NCBI RefSeq assembly: GCF_947507565.1
Contig: NC_089175.1
Location: forward strand, 4,949,733-5,013,732
Reading direction: 5' to 3'
Source: Oscarella lobularis
Lineage: Eukaryota > Porifera > Homoscleromorpha > Homosclerophorida > Oscarellidae
Length of the DNA: 64,000 nt
Position numbers and translations under genes: made by a program. The notes beneath the pieces were generated by a model that was not told the DNA's origin, searched no databases, and saw only the letters and a program-made list of their open reading frames with translations. Positions 58,665-64,000 of the stretch are shown here, piece after piece (position 1 is the first letter of the stretch; each line of letters starts with the position of its first letter).

Positions 58665-61547
58665 CTACACTGGCGTCTCCTTGCGATTCTCAGCTAGCAT
58701 TGTAAGAATCTCTGTCACCTTGTCCGTCACATACTTCCTATTAGCCTTTTCATTCCTGATATGGCTCTGAAGGCTATCCACTTCAGTCAAAACAGTTCTC
58801 ATGACTGACGCATTCAATGAAGTCGCTGAACCGAATTCAGACTCCAAATGAGACTTTTTAACCACACCAAGAGTGACTAAGAAAAAGAAAATTATCTAGC
58901 AATAAATATCCCTAATATACATATATAAATTAGTGCAAATATAGCCCCCCCCCCCCCCCCCCCCCCCCCCCCAAACACATAGAATAAGAAACAACACAAT
59001 CAAGACGCAGCTGAGAGTTGTAGTTCTAGTATTTGATTACACTTATTAATAGTCATATATTTTTTAATTAAATAAGACAGTATTGATATTCATACCTTGC
59101 TTCGCTTTCATCTGTAGACCGCCCGGGGGAAGGCTAGCTGTGGTTGGTTCGTCGTCTTCGTCGTCGGTAATGTCTCGTCTCAATGAAGCTTTCTTGAACA
59201 AAGCTTCCAACTCAGAAAAGCGATCAGTTGTTGTTTCGCCGGTCTCTTTCACAAAATTCAACACTTCTTTGATTGAAGTAATCGCCGAATCTAACTTCTC
59301 TCTCACATCTACCATAAATGCATCTAATAAGAGGTGCTAAGTGCTGACGTACATGCACTAACCTTCCAATTCAGGCTTGGCATAGTTCAACTTAGGAAAT
59401 CGTGCAGGTAAAGAAGGTGATCGACGATATTCTAGTATAGTCATAAAACGTAAAAATCTTTGATAAATAAATACGCGAAGAAGTTGGCTTGAGTGTGCGT
59501 ACTAAAAACGTTCAGTCCTCTAGCTTTTACAGTGTTGGGAAAAATGCACTTGTCAAAACACAACTTCAAATCGGGGGTTCTTTACGGTACAAACTCACCA
59601 GCTTTCGGAGCACTCAAAAGACGAGCAGATTGATTGCGCGTTCGCGGAGCAGGTCGTTCATCTCTGTCTTCATCTTCGCTCTCTCCTTCGCTGCCAAACA
59701 CACATTCTGTTGATTCGCTTCTTCTTCTTTTGGTAATTGAAGCTCGCCCATCACGGCCATTGTCACTATCGCTGTCAGATCGTCGAGAAACAGCCTTGGA
59801 AGCTGTTCTTTTCTTCTTCCAAATTATATAAACGCCAACTCCAATGACACACAAAAACAGTGAAATTACTATTCCGGCAATTGCACCAGAGCTCAAGCTG
59901 CCCCCGCCAACTTAATTAAAATGAAAAAAAGATCAATTAAAATTTTAATCTGGAATTAGTCAGACATAAACAGAAATACGTTATCTTATAAAGTATATAT
60001 ATGTAAAGTGGATATACATCCAAGTCTTACCAGAATGAGGAGGATTGCACTGAGTCTCTAGACTTTCCAATTGATTGCTACTACAAACTGACTCGTGAAA
60101 GCAAGACTGAAGAAGAGAGGCCATAGTAGATGGCAATTTATCATCGTCTGTTGTGAAAGTTAGTTTTGTTTTAAACGTTGTTGCATTGTAGTCTTGCTTC
60201 ACTTTGACGGGCAGCAGAGCCACAAGGTCACAGACAATGCTAAGCTGACGATCAGTGAGAGCATCTTCAATGCACAGAGGAAGATTCTTTTCGTTATAGC
60301 GTACTACAACTTGATTTCCATCTGACCATATCTGATTTGAAGCTATAAAAATAAATATACCCATTGCTCTTACAAGTAAAGAAATATTTTCCCTCACCGA
60401 GAGGTGACGGACGAGTCGTCACCGAAACAACGTCAGACAATTTACTCACTTGACCTTTCAGTCCCTCCGCTAATCCGTACACCTCGTACGTCTCACAGGA
60501 CTCCAATCCGGAAACGATGAGTGATGAATCCTGTGGTCCCGCCTCCTTGGTAAACTTACCATAGTGAAAAACAAACTTGGCTATTGGCTCGGACCCGCGA
60601 AGATAAGTCCACGTGAGCTTGAATGATGAATCGGTTAGGTCATCATCCGGAAACTTCAAATCATTCGGAGGAATGATCACAGTCACTAAAAGTATAAGTT
60701 GGTTATAAAACTCGATTTATATGACATACCTGGTTCGACCGTCAATTCAAACGATCGCATCAACGTTGGCCAGTGCGGCGAGGACAGCACAAAAATATAC
60801 GTCATGCTGTCTGACAGCTTTGCGTTTCTCAGCGTCTGCGTCAGTCTGACAAAGCCTGACGCCGTGCCGTTAACATACAAATCGTCCGGATTCAAGTGAC
60901 GGTCGTCTTCGGCGCGCCACTGCGCGTGCGCTTGAGCTGCCGAACCCCCATAAAAATTCGATATTCCCGCCGAAAAGACGACGTTCTGCCCGACGTGAGC
61001 CGACTCGTTTTGCGGCGGTTCGGAAATAACCGGAATCGCTGCAAACAAATGAAATTTCGAGTTGATAAATTTTGACGTCATAACGACATTTCTCACTATA
61101 AACCCCGAGCGTCGTTCCGGCGCTCGTTTCCTCACGACCGCCGCCGATTTCGACCGCGCACGCGTACGTTCCGCCGTCGGCGACGTCGGCGCGATCGATA
61201 ACGCGCGATCCCGCCGTCACGTCGGGTCGGCCCGGACAGCCGGGCATCGGGTCCCCGTTGAATTTCCATCGTATTACGCTAGACAATTGCGTTTTGCAGA
61301 CGAACGCGACGCGCGCTCCCTTTTGAACGACTGCCGGCGATATCTCCAGAGTCACGCGAGAAGTCGCTCCTGCATGCATCTTTGAGCTAGGGGGGGGGGG
61401 GCGAAGACGCGAGGCGGAGTTCACTTTACCTGCCTGTGCGCAGTCCGGAAGACTCGCGAACCATAGTAGGACAAGGGGAGAGAGAGAACGGCGATCGAAT
61501 CTAAACGTAGAGTTGCGTGCGCGGAAGGAAAAACGCCTTTTTCTCAC
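58665..61547 (-). CDS. Receptor: Ig x2 - FN3 - Cys-rich - TM - acidic tail, 706 aa
   Basis: Exons 61547-61430, 61369-61097, 61038-60730, 60685-60398, 60342-60031, 59910-59599, 59431-59363, 59323-59096, 58876-58665 sum to 707 codons with stop. Signal peptide (LSPLVLLWFASLPDCAQA), Ig domains (about 40-233), FN3 (234-329), Cys-rich module starting SNQIWSDGN (330-433), membrane helix (about 441-464, IAGIVISLFLCVIGVGVYIIW), basic then acidic tail, two helical exons ending GSATSLNASVM. No catalytic or death domain. Intron 1 is a multiple of three and contains a G12 run, so retention would also keep the frame. A tail-only copy is at 40059. The intron at 58.9 kb holds a C28 run. Confidence 0.85.
58945..58972. 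repeat. Poly-C run of 28 bases
   Basis: Uninterrupted C28 in an intron of the receptor at 58665-61547. Its length may be imprecise in the assembly. Confidence 0.9.
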
Positions 61548-61855
61548 CCGTAGGCTTGCCTTCGAGGTGACGAGCCCGCCCGTTCGCGTGCCGCGTCTTT
61601 CATAGCCCGTGCAATAGACAGCCGACAGAGAAAACTACTGTTCTGTGGCTGCGGCGAACAAAGGACTCAGTAGAGCATGCGCACGCTGATGAGGAAAACC
61701 CATTTTATCATAGGCGTAGATTCAATAGTGCCGTGATGCTAAGTTATGTAGACCATATCCATTTTATTACATCACAGATGCGGGGCAGAACGCGAGACGA
61801 AAAGAGACATGAACATGGATGCAGTAGTCACAGTGCAGAAAGCGTCAGCAAACTG

Positions 61856-62391
61856 CTAAGCTGGGCAGGCGACCCAGGACGCCGTCGCGCTGTGCAGAAT
61901 CGAGTCGCCCCACGGATTTATCTTCAAGTCAAAACCGCAGTTGGTGACGTTCGCAGCCTTGGCGCTGACGCGAACATCCGTGGTGGAGCTGCTGTCGATT
62001 ACAGTCAAGGCAGCGATGACATCGGGTGCCGAGGGAAAGCAACCGTCGAAGCTGATGCTGAACGTCTTGGGCCAGCAGGAAGTGCCGTCTTTGCAGTATC
62101 CAGAATACTGCTTTCCAAGTTTGCCTATAAAGCAAAACGACGACTCTCAAAATCCTCTATTTTTGAGGTTTTCCTTACAGGTACATATTGTTGCTACTTC
62201 TTGATAAGCGTAGGGCTTGTCATAACCGTGAGGCACACGTTAGAGAATCCGAGACGCGTATACTTTACTCTAAGCTCGCTTTTATTCAGAGCTTCAAATC
62301 CTTCAAGAACGATGGTGTTCGATTGGTCTCCAGCTAAGGCGAAGCAGCAGAAGAGGCTCAGAAAGCAAATTAGATCAAAGAGACGGTTCAT
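61856..62391 (-). pseudogene. Second H-type lectin gene, probably broken
   Basis: Same two-exon layout as the gene at 48197: exon 1 62391-62179, exon 2 62110-61856. The signal peptide and the lectin domain are preserved. However, codon TTG of the first copy is TAG here (62194-62196), six codons before the end of exon 1, so the normal splice product would stop before the lectin domain. Alternative splicing upstream of that codon cannot be excluded. Few other changes, so loss is recent. Confidence 0.75.
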
Positions 62392-62488
62392 TTCGGAGCT
62401 GGCAGAGAACGAAGAATAGCAGCAGTCTCTGGAGGCTCTCCTTTTTAACGTCTGCAGATTCAATTCTCACTCGTGGTGATGGTACAAG

Positions 62489-62542
62489 CACGGATACTAG
62501 AGGAGAACTCCTCAGTCAGTGACTACTCCTCTAGTATCCGTG
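62489..62542. mobile_element. 54-bp fold-back element with 7-bp target duplication
   Basis: Arms CACGGATACTAGAGGAG and its exact complement (17 bp each) surround a 20-bp centre. It is flanked by GTACAAG on both sides (62482-62488 and 62543-62549). The other lectin copy has a single GTACAAG at the same place (48820s) and no element, so the insertion came after the duplication. Confidence 0.92.
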
Positions 62543-62898
62543 GTACAAGAAAAATGGACTCGGCGTTCTTAGAAACCGAATTAGCTTCGGAGCACCTCCA
62601 AAAGAGAATCTGGGTGGATCTAGAGCGATAATCCAATGACTCAAAGCGCAAAGTCTCGTTGACATGGCTTCAATTCCAGCGATTAGGTGCGTTTCGATGC
62701 TATGGATTGGGGCTCCCTTTTTCTCGTGTCGGCGAGATACGGATAGACTAGAACGAGGGATTGTTGTCGACGTTCGAGAGAGAGAGAGAGAGAGAGGTAA
62801 ACAATTCTTGTCGGTCCATTTTCTGGTCTCTCATTCTTGCTATGAAAACGCGCGTTAGAGACCGAGCGTCTCGTCCGTGCACGAGATAGAACGGGGTA

Positions 62899-63117
62899 TT
62901 ACGGACAGAATCCACAAGCGGGCGGTGTCTGGTATCTCCAGTCGCCGTCTTCGCGCAGACAGAACGTTTTGTTTTTGCACAGTAATGTCCTGTTATTGAA
63001 ACCCGTCCATAAACGATATCTTATTCCACTGTACCATGCTGTAATCAATATTAATGCTGTTGAAATCCCAGATACCGGTACCCATATATTACGGCAGACA
63101 AAAAACATAGATACCAA
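62899..63117 (-). other. Small open frame of 72 codons, uncertain
   Basis: The frame holds a hydrophobic stretch (ISTALILITAWYSGI) and a C-terminal Cys-containing part (CKNKTFCLRED...CGFC). It could be a small secreted or membrane protein, an exon of an unseen gene, or chance. No paralogue in the window. Confidence 0.3.
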
Positions 63118-63214
63118 TTAACAGTCCGATCATTTTAGATCACGTACGCCCACTCTCTTGCAGAGCTACAGATTTATGTCTAACTAAAAGACAGACGGTC
63201 GCTCAAACGACAGA

Positions 63215-64000
63215 CTACTCTTCGAGGTGTGAATCCTCAACCGCTTTCTTTATCATTCTAGTTAAGAATGTCATAAGCGTCAGCCAAGGCTCAGTAAATT
63301 TTAAAGGACGGCGACTTCTTATAGCATGACAGTAGATGATAAAATATTCCCAATCGTGCTTGTTTTCCGGCGGAAACCCAAGTTCGGGATGAAATACCAT
63401 CTTTTCAACACCAGCCGAGTCAAAGCCTATGAGTCGGACGTCTCCTGTTTCTGGTGACACAAAAATATTGTTGGAATTTTGTTGCAATTCGCCGTGCACG
63501 TATTGGAAGCGGTGCATTTTAGATATTGCGAAATAGAGATTGTTGATGATGTTCGTCGCTATTTTATGATTTATAGACGCGTCTTCGAGACAAATGAAAC
63601 GCTTGCTCAACTTTTCCATTAACACTCCTTTAAATGCCCCTTCCCCTTCAAAGTTGTAGCTTTCGCATTTAATTAGATTTGGTGCAAAGGGCATTGCACA
63701 CCGATGGGCTTTCTCCCCATATCTAGGTGCTAATTTCACAATGTAGTCTTCATCGTGGGTTCGCCTAAACAAAACAAAGTGCAATGCATTATACAGTATA
63801 TCAATCAAGGGGGAAAGTTTGTCAAGCACCGATTGCTATATCTACGTACTTACAATTTCCCTGTAAAGACGTTGCCTTTCACGTGGCCAGTGAAGACAAA
63901 AAATGAGGACAGCTTCTCAGCCACAAGGTCGCACGGCAGAGGATGGTTTGAGCTCGCGTCAAATTTCATTGAGTTGCCTCTATAATCCCAGAAGTCTATC
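63215..64000 (-). CDS. Kinase-like protein with altered catalytic motifs, 3' part
   Basis: Exons 63854 to beyond the window edge, and 63764-63215, join in phase 2. Lysine in DYIVKLAP could be the beta-3 Lys. The catalytic loop region reads HGELQQNSNNIFV, where the related kinase-like families have HGDLRPxNI. The metal-binding region reads RLIGFDSAG, where they have LIDFDWAG. So both key Asp residues are changed (to Glu and Gly), suggesting a pseudokinase. The rest (MHRFQYVHG, DWEYFIIYCHAI) fits a kinase C-lobe. The N-terminal part lies outside the window. Proteins of this type sometimes sit beside or fused to PD-(D/E)XK-like domains, as at 56535, but here they are separate genes. Confidence 0.65.

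Larger units (their letters stand above)
61750..62800. repeat. Duplicate of 48090-49115 (lectin locus)
   Basis: The match covers the 3' flank, both exons, the intron and about 400 bp upstream, in the same orientation, with scattered substitutions and small indels. The two copies lie about 13.6 kb apart. Confidence 0.88.

Noticed and set aside
61390-61401. G12 run as a sign of a regulatory quadruplex
   Set aside because: A single homopolymer next to a splice site without other G tracts does not support it, and homopolymer length may be an assembly artefact.
1-64000. tRNA, rRNA or other structured RNA genes
   Set aside because: No cloverleaf-like or conserved rRNA stretch was recognised on reading both strands; a covariance-model scan would be needed to exclude small ones.

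Overview
The window reads as a gene-dense stretch of an early-branching animal genome. Coding runs are short exons joined by GT-AG introns of mostly 50 to 90 bp, nearly always in phase 1, and they encode Ig, FN3, CARD, Death and ZU5 domains. I favour a sponge, perhaps a homoscleromorph with a compact genome. That placement is inference from architecture, not from a species marker.

Positions 1 to 23,750 are a tandemly duplicated and reshuffled block built from four parts: (a) an Ig-TM-Death gene, (b) a soluble P-loop GTPase that resembles the IFI44 family, (c) an unrecognised plus-strand gene divergent from it, and (d) a large receptor with signal peptide, three Ig domains, two FN3 domains, one membrane segment and a cytoplasmic GTPase domain of the same IFI44-like type. 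Three receptor copies are present (starts at 9474, 16588 and 23750). Only the third keeps a full P-loop; the other two lack the P-loop lysine. The small Ig-TM-Death gene occurs three times, always damaged. Satellite-like 245-bp repeats and relics of GTPase exons fill the rest.

Positions 25,209 to 53,777 hold four ZU5-UPA proteins. Two are CARD - ZU5 - UPA - Death (25.2-29.4 kb and 50.2-53.8 kb). One, on the plus strand, is death-fold-like - unknown - ZU5 - UPA - Death (36.2-39.9 kb). The fourth, on the exon phases, is the cytoplasmic half of a receptor (Ig - Ig - FN3 - Cys-rich - TM - coiled coil - ZU5 - UPA - Death, 42.8-47.8 kb), an UNC5-like layout. Interleaved are sister receptors that end in coiled-coil or acidic tails (32.7-35.9 kb, 58.7-61.5 kb), truncated copies and relics. 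All four ZU5-UPA proteins carry a Phe-Cys pair where PIDD and NLRP1/CARD8-type modules self-cleave at Phe-Ser.

Positions 48 to 64 kb add a duplicated secreted H-type lectin gene (48.2 kb whole, 61.9 kb broken), a PD-(D/E)XK-like protein (56.5-57.8 kb) and the 3' part of a kinase-like gene with altered catalytic motifs (63.2 kb to the window end). Four small DNA-transposon-like insertions with target duplications can be delimited.

Together, variable Ig/FN3 surface receptors, cytoplasmic GTPase, ZU5 or Death signalling domains, soluble CARD adaptors and lectins, in a locus with much duplication and exon shuffling, look like an innate-immunity or allorecognition cluster. That function is inferred from domain content and context only.
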